A DNA stretch of 64,000 nucleotides, taken from an uncultured Clostridia bacterium (GTDB lineage Bacteria > Bacillota > Clostridia > Oscillospirales > Acutalibacteraceae). The position numbers and the translations under genes are program-made. Position 1 is the stretch's first letter; every line of letters starts with the position of its first letter. Positions 7,100 through 16,415 of this stretch are shown in pieces. The DNA lies in the NCBI GenBank assembly GCA_944384835.1, contig CALWUU010000007.1, forward strand, positions 1 to 64,000, given 5' to 3'. The notes under the pieces were generated by a model. The model was not told the origin of the DNA and searched no databases. It worked only from the letters and a program-made list of their open reading frames with translations.

Positions 7100-9727
7100 T
7101 TATGGATTACGAATGGCTGCCTGCGCAGCTGCTAAACGTGCAATTGGTACACGGAATGGAGAACAAGAAACATAGTTCAGACCGGTTTTGTGGAAAAATT
7201 CAACAGAAGAAGGATCTCCGCCGTGTTCTCCGCAAATGCCCAGCGAAATGTTTGGTTTAGTATCGCGTGCCAGTTTAGCAGCCATTTCTACCAATTGTCC
7301 GACACCCGTTTGGTCCAGTTTTGCAAAGGGGTCAAATTCCAATATTTTATGCTCATAGTAGTCATTTAAGAATTTTCCGGCGTCATCTCGGCTGAAGCCA
7401 AATGTCATTTGTGTCAAGTCGTTGGTGCCAAAGCTGAAAAATTCAGCTTCTTTGGCAATTTTATCTGCTGTTAAAGCAGCACGGGGTACTTCTATCATGG
7501 TACCTACAAGATATGTCATCTCTAAACCACTGTCAGCGATCAGTTGGTCGGCGGTTGCTGTCACAATATCTTTTACAAATTTTAGTTCTTTTTCTTCGCC
7601 TACCAGCGGAATCATAATTTCGGGCGTAATATGAATGTTCGGATTTTGTTTCATAACTGCAATTGCTGCTTGTATCACAGCTTTTGTCTGCATTTGTGCA
7701 ATTTCAGGATAAGAAACAGCCAAACGGCATCCGCGGTGTCCCATCATTGGATTGAATTCATGCAAACTTGCAATTACATTTTTTAAGTGCGCGGCAGTTA
7801 TATGCAATTCTTCCGCTATTTGCAGTATATCTTCTTCCTTTGTAGGGAGAAATTCATGCAGAGGTGGATCCAGAAAACGAATTACAACGGGAGCGCCTTC
7901 CATTGCTTGATAAATGCCTTCAAAATCTTTTTGCTGGTAGGGCAATAGCTTTTCAAGAGCTTGTTTTCTTTCTTGAGTAGTGGTAGCAACGATCATTTCA
8001 CGCATCGCTTTGATGCGGTCAGTCTCAAAAAACATATGCTCTGTGCGGCATAACCCAATCCCTTCCGCGCCAAAATTGCGCGCTTGTTTTGCATCATGGG
8101 GGTTATCTGCATTTGCATATACTTTCAAGCGGCGTGCGCTGTCGGCCCATTGCATAAAGCGGCTGAAATCTCCTGAAATAGAAGCTTCGACAGTAGGTAG
8201 AGCCTGACCGTAGACAGCTCCGGTGGAACCGTCTAATGAGATGTAGTCTCCTTCGTGATAGACGGTTCCTCCCAATGTAAATTGTTTTGCTTCATAATCT
8301 ACTGAAATTTCTCCGCAGCCAGATACACAGCATGTACCCATGCCTCGGGCGACAACTGCAGCATGGGAGGTCATACCCCCACGAACAGTTAAAATACCTT
8401 GTGCGGCAGACATTCCTTCAATATCTTCCGGCGATGTTTCCAAACGGACTAAAACGACTTTTTCACCTTGATTCGTCCACGCTTTTGCGTCTTCAGCGGT
8501 AAAGACGATGCGTCCGCACGCAGCACCCGGTGAAGCGGCAAGACCTTTACCAATTGGTTTTGCCGCTTTTAATGCCTTTGCATCAAATTGAGGATGCAAT
8601 AAGGAATCCAACTGTTTTGGTTCCACACGCAGTACAGCATCTTTTTCGGTGATTTTTCCTTCATCCACCAAATCAACTGCAATTTTTAAAGCCGCCGCCG
8701 CAGTTCTCTTTCCGTTTCTTGTTTGCAGCATATATAGCTTGCCGCGTTCGATGGTAAATTCCATGTCCTGCATATCGGCATAATGATCTTCCAACGTTTG
8801 TGCAATTGAAGAAAATTGTTCGTAAATTTCAGGCATAGTATCTTTTAAATGTGAAATAGGTTCAGGAGTGCGGATGCCGGCGACAACGTCTTCACCCTGT
8901 GCATTCATCAGGTATTCGCCAAACAATTTCTTTTCTCCTGTGGCGGGATCGCGGGTGAATGCTACGCCGGTACCGGATGTATTGCCTGCATTGCCAAATA
9001 CCATTGCTTGTACGTTTACAGCAGTTCCCCAACTATATGGAATATCATTCATACGACGGTATACGTTTGCTCTGGGATTATCCCAAGAGCGGAATACGGC
9101 TTTAATGGCTTCCAGAAGCTGAGTACGCGGGTCATCCGGAAAATCCTCGCCTTTTTGTGCACGGTAAAAGGCTTTAAATTGTGCGACCAAATCTTTTAAG
9201 TCATCAGCGGTCAGTTCTGTATCATGGGTGACTCCCTTTTCTTTTTTCTTAGCGTCAATCATATCTTCAAAAGCACTTTTGGGTAATTCCATTACAACAT
9301 CGGAGAACATTTGAATAAAACGGCGGTAAGAATCGTACGCAAAACGAGGATTTTCTGTAAAAGCAGCCAGTCCTTCCGCCACAGTATCGTTTAGACCTAA
9401 ATTTAAAATGGTGTCCATCATGCCCGGCATGGAGACTCTTGCTCCCGAACGGACAGAAATCAGCAAAGGATTGGATGGATCGCCGAATTTTTTCTCGCAA
9501 ATGGCTTCCATTCTAGATAAATACTCGTAGATTTGCTCCTGAATTTCAGCATTGATTTGGCGATTATCTTCGTAATATTGCGTACATGCCTCGGTTGAAA
9601 TCGTGAATCCCTGAGGCACAGGCATACCAAGAACAGTCATTTCCGCAAGGTTTGCACCTTTTCCTCCCAATAATGCTCTCATGGAGCCGTTTCCTTCAGA
9701 AAACAGATAAACATATTTATGAGCCAT
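7100..9727 (-). CDS. ppdK: Pyruvate, phosphate dikinase
   Basis: Converts pyruvate, ATP and Pi to PEP, AMP and PPi, reversibly; in anaerobic Clostridia it often works with PPi in glycolysis. The 875-aa length fits the clostridial enzyme (about 874). Seen in order: N-terminal nucleotide-binding GGKGANLAEM; the phosphohistidine loop GGMTSHAAVVARGMG near residue 455; the C-terminal PEP/pyruvate barrel with GLCRTEHMFF, MMGHRGCRL, SFGTNDLTQMT and catalytic CGEHGGD. The start is ATG 9727, 9 nt after GGGAGG; a TTG six bases earlier is only 3 nt from it. It is a single-gene unit with its own promoter and terminator. Confidence 0.97.
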   Translation of the reverse strand: MAHKYVYLFSEGNGSMRALLGGKGANLAEMTVLGMPVPQGFTISTEACTQYYEDNRQINAEIQEQIYEYLSRMEAICEKKFGDPSNPLLISVRSGARVSMPGMMDTILNLGLNDTVAEGLAAFTENPRFAYDSYRRFIQMFSDVVMELPKSAFEDMIDAKKKEKGVTHDTELTADDLKDLVAQFKAFYRAQKGEDFPDDPRTQLLEAIKAVFRSWDNPRANVYRRMNDIPYSWGTAVNVQAMVFGNAGNTSGTGVAFTRDPATGEKKLFGEYLMNAQGEDVVAGIRTPEPISHLKDTMPEIYEQFSSIAQTLEDHYADMQDMEFTIERGKLYMLQTRNGKRTAAAALKIAVDLVDEGKITEKDAVLRVEPKQLDSLLHPQFDAKALKAAKPIGKGLAASPGAACGRIVFTAEDAKAWTNQGEKVVLVRLETSPEDIEGMSAAQGILTVRGGMTSHAAVVARGMGTCCVSGCGEISVDYEAKQFTLGGTVYHEGDYISLDGSTGAVYGQALPTVEASISGDFSRFMQWADSARRLKVYANADNPHDAKQARNFGAEGIGLCRTEHMFFETDRIKAMREMIVATTTQERKQALEKLLPYQQKDFEGIYQAMEGAPVVIRFLDPPLHEFLPTKEEDILQIAEELHITAAHLKNVIASLHEFNPMMGHRGCRLAVSYPEIAQMQTKAVIQAAIAVMKQNPNIHITPEIMIPLVGEEKELKFVKDIVTATADQLIADSGLEMTYLVGTMIEVPRAALTADKIAKEAEFFSFGTNDLTQMTFGFSRDDAGKFLNDYYEHKILEFDPFAKLDQTGVGQLVEMAAKLARDTKPNISLGICGEHGGDPSSVEFFHKTGLNYVSCSPFRVPIARLAAAQAAIRNP

Positions 9728-9818
9728 ATGCAAAGTCCTCCCTTAGATTTTTTGTTGAATGATTAGTTTTTGTGCGAATTCTACAAATTTTTATTATTTT
9801 TTCAAACTTATATTAACT

Positions 9819-9847
9819 ATTATATCAAATTTCAGAAAAAATTTCCA
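9819..9847 (-). promoter_or_regulatory. Sigma-A-type promoter of ppdK
   Basis: On the minus strand TGGAAA (9842-9847), a 17-bp spacer, then TATAAT (9819-9824). Confidence 0.5.
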
Positions 9848-9906
9848 TGGAATTTCATCGTTTTTTTAATATTTCATAAATTTACGAGAAAAGTGTTGGT
9901 TTGGAC

Positions 9907-9935
9907 TTGAAAAATTGTGCGGTTATTGAGATAAT
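9907..9935 (+). promoter_or_regulatory. Sigma-A-type promoter of the glmU-like/prs/pth/mfd block
   Basis: TTGAAA (9907-9912), exactly 17 bp, GATAAT (9930-9935). It lies about 85 bp before the glmU-like start. Confidence 0.7.
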
Positions 9936-10021
9936 AGTTAAGTTAAAAGATACAGCTTTCTATCTTTACATAAAGGTTAGTATACAAAACGAAGAAAAGT
10001 TCTTTGTTTGGAGGATGAACT

Positions 10022-11065
10022 ATGGCAAATTTAGACTGTGCGGTTATTCTTGCCGGTGGTGAGGGTAAACGCATGAAATCCAATAAGCCAAAAGTGTTAT
10101 CACAGGTATTGTTTCAGCCGATGCTGAAGTGGGTGGTAGATGCTGTTATAAAGGCTGATTTGGAGAATCTTTGCGTGGTGTCCGGATTTATGCATGAATG
10201 CGTAGAAGATTATCTGGATGAATTGAAAAAACAAAAAGAACAATATCGCCATATTTGTTTTGCATATCAGAGTGAGCGCAAGGGAACCGCTCATGCTGTT
10301 ATGATGGCAGATGAATTTTTAAAGAAACACAGCGGCGGAAATGTTTTGATTTTAAACGGTGATGCGCCGCTTGTAGATGAAGAAGTGATCAAAGCTTCTT
10401 ATGAGCAGCACAAAAACGAACAGAATGCGGTTACAGTGATTGCGGCAACGCTGGAGGACGCAACAGGCTATGGACGCGTTGTGCGCGATAAACAAACAGG
10501 TGCATTGACTGCCATTGTAGAACAAAAAGATGCAGATGACGAAACTTTAAAAATCAAAGAAGTGAACTCCGGTGCATATTGGTTCCACATTGACGATTTG
10601 CTGTCTGTGCTATACAATATAGATAACTGCAATGCACAGGGAGAATATTATCTGCCAGATGCCATTCAATTGCTGCTGAAAGCAGGAAAAAAGGCCGGTG
10701 CTTATACAGCAGATAATGCAAATGCGGTGCTGGGCGCCAATGATTGTATGCAGCTGAATCATTTGAATGTGATTGCAAGAGAAATTATTTTAAAGCAGCA
10801 TATGCAAAACGGAGTGGAAATTCCGTGCACAGACGGTGTGGTCATAGGACCTAATGTGGTATTGGGAAAAGGAAACCGGATCTTGCCCACTACAATATTA
10901 ATTGGCAATACTACCATCGGAGACAGTTGTGTCATTGGACCCAACACCATGGTGAGTGACAGCATTATTGGAAATGAAATTACATTACATAGTGTAAAAT
11001 GCATTGATTGTAATTTGAAAGATCATCAATCGCCGGCGCCATTCAGTACCGTTCAAAATAACTGA
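10022..11065 (+). CDS. glmU: Short GlmU-like UDP-N-acetylglucosamine pyrophosphorylase
   Basis: Makes UDP-GlcNAc from UTP and GlcNAc-1-P for cell-wall synthesis. The nucleotidyltransferase domain (1-230) is complete: LAGGEGKRMKSNKPKVL, QSERKGTAHAV, LNGDAPLV, YGRVVR, EVNSGAYWF. Only a short left-handed beta-helix follows (about 255-330), and the protein stops at 347 aa against about 455 for bifunctional GlmU, so the acetyltransferase site is missing. Start ATG 10022 has GGAGG 9 nt upstream. It sits at the head of the glmU-prs-pth-mfd order known from Bacillus and Clostridia. GlcN-1-P acetylation must be done elsewhere, or the enzyme has a different sugar substrate. Confidence 0.85.
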   Translation: MANLDCAVILAGGEGKRMKSNKPKVLSQVLFQPMLKWVVDAVIKADLENLCVVSGFMHECVEDYLDELKKQKEQYRHICFAYQSERKGTAHAVMMADEFLKKHSGGNVLILNGDAPLVDEEVIKASYEQHKNEQNAVTVIAATLEDATGYGRVVRDKQTGALTAIVEQKDADDETLKIKEVNSGAYWFHIDDLLSVLYNIDNCNAQGEYYLPDAIQLLLKAGKKAGAYTADNANAVLGANDCMQLNHLNVIAREIILKQHMQNGVEIPCTDGVVIGPNVVLGKGNRILPTTILIGNTTIGDSCVIGPNTMVSDSIIGNEITLHSVKCIDCNLKDHQSPAPFSTVQNN

Positions 11066-11137
11066 TAAAACGGAAGCGTATTGTGAAATGTCGGCTTCGA
11101 AAAATGGAGCTTTATATGTTAATAGGGGGATTTTCGA

Positions 11138-12100
11138 ATGAATATTCATGGTAAAGATATTAAAATTTTTGCCGCTAATTCTACTGTTCGGGTTTCAGAG
11201 CAAATTGCTGAATGTTTAGGATTGCCTTTGGGTAAGTCTGAGGTTTCAACCTTTAGTGATGGTGAGATAACCGTTTCTTTATTTGAATCTGTACGTGGTT
11301 CTGACTGTTTTATTATTCAGTCTACATGTGCACCGGTCAATAATAACATTATGGAAATGCTGATTATGATTGACGCTATGAAGCGTGCTTCCGCTGCCCG
11401 TATTACAGCGGTGATTCCATACTTTGGTTATGCACGCCAAGATCGTAAAGCGAAAGCACGTGACCCGATCTCGGCGAAACTGGTTGCGGATTTGATTACC
11501 ACTGCCGGAGCTGACCGTGTATTGACCATGGATTTACACGTACCGCAAATTCAGGGCTTTTTCAACATTCCGGTTGACCATTTACTGGGCGCTCCTGTTT
11601 TATCCAATTACTTAAAAGACCGCATTGGTGATAATGTGGACGAATACGTAGCAGTATCCCCTGACCTTGGTTCCGTAACCCGTGCCAGAACATTTGCAAC
11701 AAGATTAGGCTGTCCTTTGGCGATTGTGGACAAGCGCCGCCAAAAAGCGAATGTGTCCGAGGTTATGAACATTATTGGTGACGTTCGTGGAAAAAAAGTA
11801 ATTTTGATTGATGATATGGTTGATACAGCGGGCACATTGTGCAACAGCGCGCAGGCTTTGATTGATAAAGGCGGCGCAACTGAAGTAACCGCTTGCGCAA
11901 CTCACGGCGTTTTGTCAGGACCGGCAATTGAGCGTCTGCAAAACAGCTGCATCAAAGAATTGATTTTATTGGATACCATTCCGCTTCCTCCGGAAAAAGC
12001 AATTCCTAAAATTACACTGCTCCCGGTGGCTCCGTTGTTTGCAGAAGCAATTGAACGTATTTATGAGGATAAACCTGTATCTACAATGTATACATTTTAA
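11138..12100 (+). CDS. prs: Ribose-phosphate pyrophosphokinase (PRPP synthetase)
   Basis: Makes PRPP from ribose-5-phosphate and ATP for purine, pyrimidine, NAD, His and Trp synthesis. At 320 aa it has class I length. Seen: SDGEITVSLFESVRG, the PYFGYARQDRKAKARDPISAK flexible-loop region, the DLHVPQIQGFF metal site, and the PRPP loop VILIDDMVDTAGTL. The site AGGGGG precedes ATG 11138. It lies 72 bp after the glmU-like gene, in the usual order. Confidence 0.97.
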   Translation: MNIHGKDIKIFAANSTVRVSEQIAECLGLPLGKSEVSTFSDGEITVSLFESVRGSDCFIIQSTCAPVNNNIMEMLIMIDAMKRASAARITAVIPYFGYARQDRKAKARDPISAKLVADLITTAGADRVLTMDLHVPQIQGFFNIPVDHLLGAPVLSNYLKDRIGDNVDEYVAVSPDLGSVTRARTFATRLGCPLAIVDKRRQKANVSEVMNIIGDVRGKKVILIDDMVDTAGTLCNSAQALIDKGGATEVTACATHGVLSGPAIERLQNSCIKELILLDTIPLPPEKAIPKITLLPVAPLFAEAIERIYEDKPVSTMYTF

Positions 12101-12176
12101 TAAAGAATTACATAAAGTAAGGCGAGGTAGGCAACTATCTCGCCAAAACTTTGTTGTGTGAAAAAGGAGTGTTATC

Positions 12177-12791
12177 ATGCTGAAAGATATCTTTGCCGCC
12201 CTATCTAAACCAAAAACAGGACCGATTGAATATTTAATTGTTGGGCTTGGTAATCCGGGCATTCAATATGAAGGAACACGTCATAATGTAGGATTTATGG
12301 TCTTGGATTATATTGCAAAACAATGCAGTGCTTCCATAGACCGTATAAAGTTTCAGGGTATGATATGTGACACTACCCTAAACGGAAAAAGGGTTTTGCT
12401 GTTAAAACCTATGACCTATATGAATTTAAGCGGAGATTCTGTGCGTGACGCCATGAATTTCTATAAATTGACACCCGATCGTGTTATAGTTGTATATGAC
12501 GACATTTCTTTGCAGCCGGGTAAGCTGAGAATTCGTTTAAAAGGCAGCCATGGCGGTCAAAACGGAATGAGAAGCATCATTGAACAATGCGGGACTGATT
12601 TGTTCCCCAGAATCAAAATGGGAATCGGCAATAAGCCAAATCCGGGGTGGGATTTGGCTGATTGGGTATTGTCTAAATTCAGTACTCAGGAGCAAAAAGT
12701 ATTGGAGCAAGCCATAGACCACGCTTATCAGGCAGCTGCGCTTATGGTGCAGGATAAAGCAAATGAGGCTATGAATCAATATAATTCTTAA
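12177..12791 (+). CDS. pth: Peptidyl-tRNA hydrolase
   Basis: Releases peptides from peptidyl-tRNA dropped by the ribosome. Core motifs: IVGLGNPGIQYEGTRHNVGF with the catalytic His in TRHN, LLKPMTYMNLSG, VVYDDISLQPG (catalytic Asp), and KGSHGGQNGMRSI. At 204 aa it has about 17 extra N-terminal residues (MLKDIFAALSKPKTG) compared with the usual 185-190. Start ATG 12177 with AAGGAG 8 nt upstream supports that extension. It lies between prs and mfd; the ctc (L25) gene often found here in Bacillus is absent. Confidence 0.96.
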   Translation: MLKDIFAALSKPKTGPIEYLIVGLGNPGIQYEGTRHNVGFMVLDYIAKQCSASIDRIKFQGMICDTTLNGKRVLLLKPMTYMNLSGDSVRDAMNFYKLTPDRVIVVYDDISLQPGKLRIRLKGSHGGQNGMRSIIEQCGTDLFPRIKMGIGNKPNPGWDLADWVLSKFSTQEQKVLEQAIDHAYQAAALMVQDKANEAMNQYNS

Positions 12792-12822
12792 AAATACAGA
12801 TATGCAGGAAAGGAGGGGAAGT

Positions 12823-15800
12823 ATGAACTTTTTAAAGGCAGGTATGCATAAGCTCCCGGAATATATGCAGCTGAGACAGGCAGTTGAAAGCAATGTGCTG
12901 CCTGCAGTAGCGACAGGATTGTCCGGTATCCATAAAGCCGCCATAATCAATGCTTTGGTGAAGGATACCAACCAAACAGCGCTGCTGTTAGCGGCTGATG
13001 AAGCGGAAGCGCAGAGAATTTGTCAGGATTTCACCGCTATGGGACTGCGCTCTTTTATTTATCCTATCAGAGACTTTACATTTCGTAATGTAGAAAGTGC
13101 TTCCCGAGAATATGAACATCAGCGTATCCAAGTATTGTCCCGTATTTTAAAACATGATTTTGATATTGTCATTGCATGTATGGATGCCGCGCTGCAATAT
13201 ACCATCCCGCCTCATGAATTGGAAGGACGTATAATAGAATTAAAGCAGGGACAAACGGTTGGTTTAGAGCAAGTGGTACAATCTTTGGTTCGATGCGGTT
13301 ACGTACGTGCGGAGCAAATTGACGGGACCGGTCAGTTTGCAGTGCGGGGAGGAATTCTGGATTTCTTCACTCCGGATGCGCCATATCCTGTGCGCATTGA
13401 ATTTTGGGGCGATGAAATTGATACAATGGGATTATTTGACCTGGAAACCCAGCGCAGAACGGAAACGGTAAAGTCCGTCATGCTGGCGCCTTCCGTAGAG
13501 GTGTTGATAGACCATCCCGATGAGCTGGCGGATAAAATTGAAAAACACGCTTCTTCTTTGAGAGGAAAAACAGCTCCAAAGGCAAAAGAAATTATGCAGA
13601 CAGAATGCGACCAACTGCGAAACGGACGCCATTTTCATTGTGCCGATAAATACATCACAATGCTTTATGACAAAACGGCAACATTGCTGGATTATTTTCC
13701 GTTGGAAGAAACGCTGGTATTTGTATCTGAATTTCATAAAGGAAAAGAGAGAGTACGGACAACCCAGTGGCAGTGGGCGGAAGATGTAAAGGAATATCTG
13801 GAAGAAGGTATTTTATGCCGTGGTATGGATACTTACAGCGGTGATTGGGTTTACATGCAGTCGCAGCTGGAAAAGAGGAAGACCGTTTGCTTGGAGGCTT
13901 TTGTCAGAGGAACGTATGAGGTTCCCGTTCGGACACTCCTGAATATTACAGCTAGACAACTGTCTGTATGGGGAGGAAGTATTTCTCTGTTGGAAGAGGA
14001 TTTACAGGCAATGCAGTCTTCAGGGCTTACTTGTATTGTACTGGGAGGTACGGAAAAAACAGCTTCCAATGTTGCGGCGGATTTACGGGAAAAAGGACTT
14101 TCTGTTGTTTACATGCCTGATATGTCAGAGATTCCGGACAAAGGAATTGTGATCACGACGGGAGCATTGTCTGCAGGTATGGAATTTCCCGCAGCGGGTT
14201 TTGGTATTATCACACATGGGCGTTATACGGGAAAGGCTGCCGCCAAAAAAAGAAAAAACAAACATGCGCAGGAATTATACAGTCTTTCAGAATTAACGGT
14301 GGGAGATTATATTGTTCATGCTTCCCATGGTATTGGAGTATTTGAAGGAATCCACAAAATTAATATGCAGGGTGTAGTAAAAGATTATATAAAAGTACGC
14401 TATGCGAAAAAAGACACTCTTTATGTTCCTGTAACTCAATTAGACTTAGTCTCTAAGTATATTGGTCCAAGAGAAGATGCAGCCATTAAACTAAGTAAAT
14501 TAGGCGGGCAAGATTGGCAAAAAACCAAGGCGCGTGTTCGCTCTGCCGTGAAAGATATGGCAAAAGAGCTCATTCAGTTGTATGCACAGCGTATGCAGGC
14601 AAAAGGACATGCTTTTTCTCCCGATACGGAGTGGCAGCGTGACTTTGAAGCGCATTTTGAGTTTGAAGAAACAGAAGATCAGCTGCGCTGTATCCAGGAA
14701 ATCAAACATGATATGGAGCTTTCATCACCTATGGATCGTCTGCTGTGCGGTGATGTGGGTTTTGGCAAAACGGAAGTGGCATTACGCGCGGCGTTTAAAT
14801 GTGTCAGCGACTCTTGTCAGTGCGCTTTGCTGGTTCCAACTACCATATTAGCATGGCAGCATTATCAGAATATCAGCAAGCGTATGGAAGGATTTCCTGT
14901 ACGTATTGAATTATTATCCAGGTTCCGCACACCAAAACAGCAGGAAGAAATTTTAAAAAGACTAAAACGGGGCGAAATTGATATTGTGGTGGGTACTCAC
15001 CGTTTGGTATCGAAAGACGTACAGTTTCATAATCTTGGGTTGCTAATCATAGATGAAGAACAGCGTTTTGGCGTAGCACAAAAAGAACGTTTGAAAGACA
15101 GCTATAAAAATGTTGATGTGCTTACATTATCTGCAACACCTATTCCAAGAACATTGAATATGGCGCTTTCAGGAATTCGCGATATGTCAGTCATTGAGGA
15201 GGCGCCTCACGACCGTCACCCTGTACAAACCTATGTATTAGAGCATGATCAAGGTATTATCTGCGATGCGATTCGACGTGAATTGCGGCGGGGAGGACAA
15301 ACATATTATTTACATAATAATGTAGAAAGTATTGAGCGGGTTGCGGCTGCTTTACAAAATCAAATTCCTGAGGCAAAAGTGGGCTTTGCACACGGGAAGA
15401 TGACAGAAAGTGAATTATCTGAAATATGGAGGAAACTGCTTGAGCAGGAAATAGACGTATTGGTTTGCACTACCATTATTGAAACGGGCGTAGATGTACC
15501 GAATGTAAATACATTAATCATAGAACATGCCGATTGTATGGGTCTTTCACAGTTACATCAAATCCGCGGCCGTGTGGGACGTTCTTCCAGAAGGGCGTAT
15601 GCTTACTTTACTTTTACTCGCAACAAAATTTTGACTGAAGTAGCGCAAAAACGTCTTTCCGCCATTCGTGAGTTTACAGAGTTCGGTTCCGGTTTTAAAA
15701 TTGCAATGCGCGATTTGGAAATCAGAGGCGCAGGCAATATTTTAGGCGGTGAACAGCATGGGCATATGGAAACGGTCGGCTATGACCTTTATTTAAAACT

Positions 15801-16299
15801 GCTGGGAGAAGCAGTTAAAATGGAAAAAGGCGAGCTGCCTGCTGCTCCAGTAGATAATGAATGTTTGGTAGATATGCAAGTTCAGGCGCATATACCGGAG
15901 CGCTATATTGAAAATCTCAGCCAGCGTTTGGATATTTACCGTAGAATTGCCGGTATTAAAAATGAAGATGACGCTTTGGATGTTTTGGATGAATTGACAG
16001 ATCGTTTCGGAAAGCCTCCGGCTTCTGTACAAGGATTAATTGATATTGCGTTGCTGCGTAATATGGCGTCACAAATGGGAATATTTGAAGTGAAACAGCG
16101 TGATGATTATATTATGCTGTACCGAGACCCAATGAATATGGAATTTTTAGAACCACTGGTTAAAATTTTAAAAGGAAGAGTAAAATTAAGCGCAGGCAAT
16201 AAGCCGTATGTCAGTGTTAAAGTTACGGGAAAAGAAACTCCGTTGCAAACGCTGAAACAAGTATTGGATATTCTAATTTCACATAAAAGTGCAAAATGA
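12823..16299 (+). CDS. mfd: Transcription-repair coupling factor Mfd
   Basis: A DNA translocase that pushes stalled RNA polymerase off damage and recruits UvrA. The 1158-aa protein has the UvrB-like N-terminal module (GGILDFFTPDAPYPVRIEF), an RNA-polymerase-interacting RID domain near 485 (GDYIVHASHGIGVFEGI), helicase motifs GDVGFGKTEVA (Walker A), IIDEEQRFGV (DEEQ box) and LSATPIPRTLNMAL, then HQIRGRVGRS and the C-terminal TRCF domain. The start is ATG 12823, preceded by AAGGAGGGG at 4-6 nt; an in-frame ATG at 12802 lacks a site. It lies 31 bp after pth. Confidence 0.96.
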   Translation: MNFLKAGMHKLPEYMQLRQAVESNVLPAVATGLSGIHKAAIINALVKDTNQTALLLAADEAEAQRICQDFTAMGLRSFIYPIRDFTFRNVESASREYEHQRIQVLSRILKHDFDIVIACMDAALQYTIPPHELEGRIIELKQGQTVGLEQVVQSLVRCGYVRAEQIDGTGQFAVRGGILDFFTPDAPYPVRIEFWGDEIDTMGLFDLETQRRTETVKSVMLAPSVEVLIDHPDELADKIEKHASSLRGKTAPKAKEIMQTECDQLRNGRHFHCADKYITMLYDKTATLLDYFPLEETLVFVSEFHKGKERVRTTQWQWAEDVKEYLEEGILCRGMDTYSGDWVYMQSQLEKRKTVCLEAFVRGTYEVPVRTLLNITARQLSVWGGSISLLEEDLQAMQSSGLTCIVLGGTEKTASNVAADLREKGLSVVYMPDMSEIPDKGIVITTGALSAGMEFPAAGFGIITHGRYTGKAAAKKRKNKHAQELYSLSELTVGDYIVHASHGIGVFEGIHKINMQGVVKDYIKVRYAKKDTLYVPVTQLDLVSKYIGPREDAAIKLSKLGGQDWQKTKARVRSAVKDMAKELIQLYAQRMQAKGHAFSPDTEWQRDFEAHFEFEETEDQLRCIQEIKHDMELSSPMDRLLCGDVGFGKTEVALRAAFKCVSDSCQCALLVPTTILAWQHYQNISKRMEGFPVRIELLSRFRTPKQQEEILKRLKRGEIDIVVGTHRLVSKDVQFHNLGLLIIDEEQRFGVAQKERLKDSYKNVDVLTLSATPIPRTLNMALSGIRDMSVIEEAPHDRHPVQTYVLEHDQGIICDAIRRELRRGGQTYYLHNNVESIERVAAALQNQIPEAKVGFAHGKMTESELSEIWRKLLEQEIDVLVCTTIIETGVDVPNVNTLIIEHADCMGLSQLHQIRGRVGRSSRRAYAYFTFTRNKILTEVAQKRLSAIREFTEFGSGFKIAMRDLEIRGAGNILGGEQHGHMETVGYDLYLKLLGEAVKMEKGELPAAPVDNECLVDMQVQAHIPERYIENLSQRLDIYRRIAGIKNEDDALDVLDELTDRFGKPPASVQGLIDIALLRNMASQMGIFEVKQRDDYIMLYRDPMNMEFLEPLVKILKGRVKLSAGNKPYVSVKVTGKETPLQTLKQVLDILISHKSAK

Positions 16300-16304
16300 A
16301 TGTA

Positions 16305-16345
16305 AGTGAACATTATATACTATAAAATTTCACATAATGTTCACT
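16305..16345. promoter_or_regulatory. 12-bp perfect dyad between mfd and the PrsA-like gene
   Basis: AGTGAACATTAT (16305-16316) and its exact complement (16334-16345) flank a 17-nt loop. There is no T-run, so it is a poor terminator; it ends 8 bp before the -35 of the next promoter and could be an operator. Confidence 0.5.
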
Positions 16346-16353
16346 CAGAATTG

Positions 16354-16382
16354 TAGACTTTTAAAATAGAACTCGTTATAAT
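16354..16382 (+). promoter_or_regulatory. Promoter of the PrsA-like lipoprotein gene
   Basis: TAGACT (16354-16359), 17 bp, TATAAT (16377-16382). Confidence 0.6.
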
Positions 16383-16415
16383 AAAAGAATGTTTATATTT
16401 TATAGGAGGTTTAGA

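Noticed and set aside
12537..12971. 144-aa minus-strand frame over pth/mfd
   Set aside because: Antisense shadow of two well-supported genes, no site or family.
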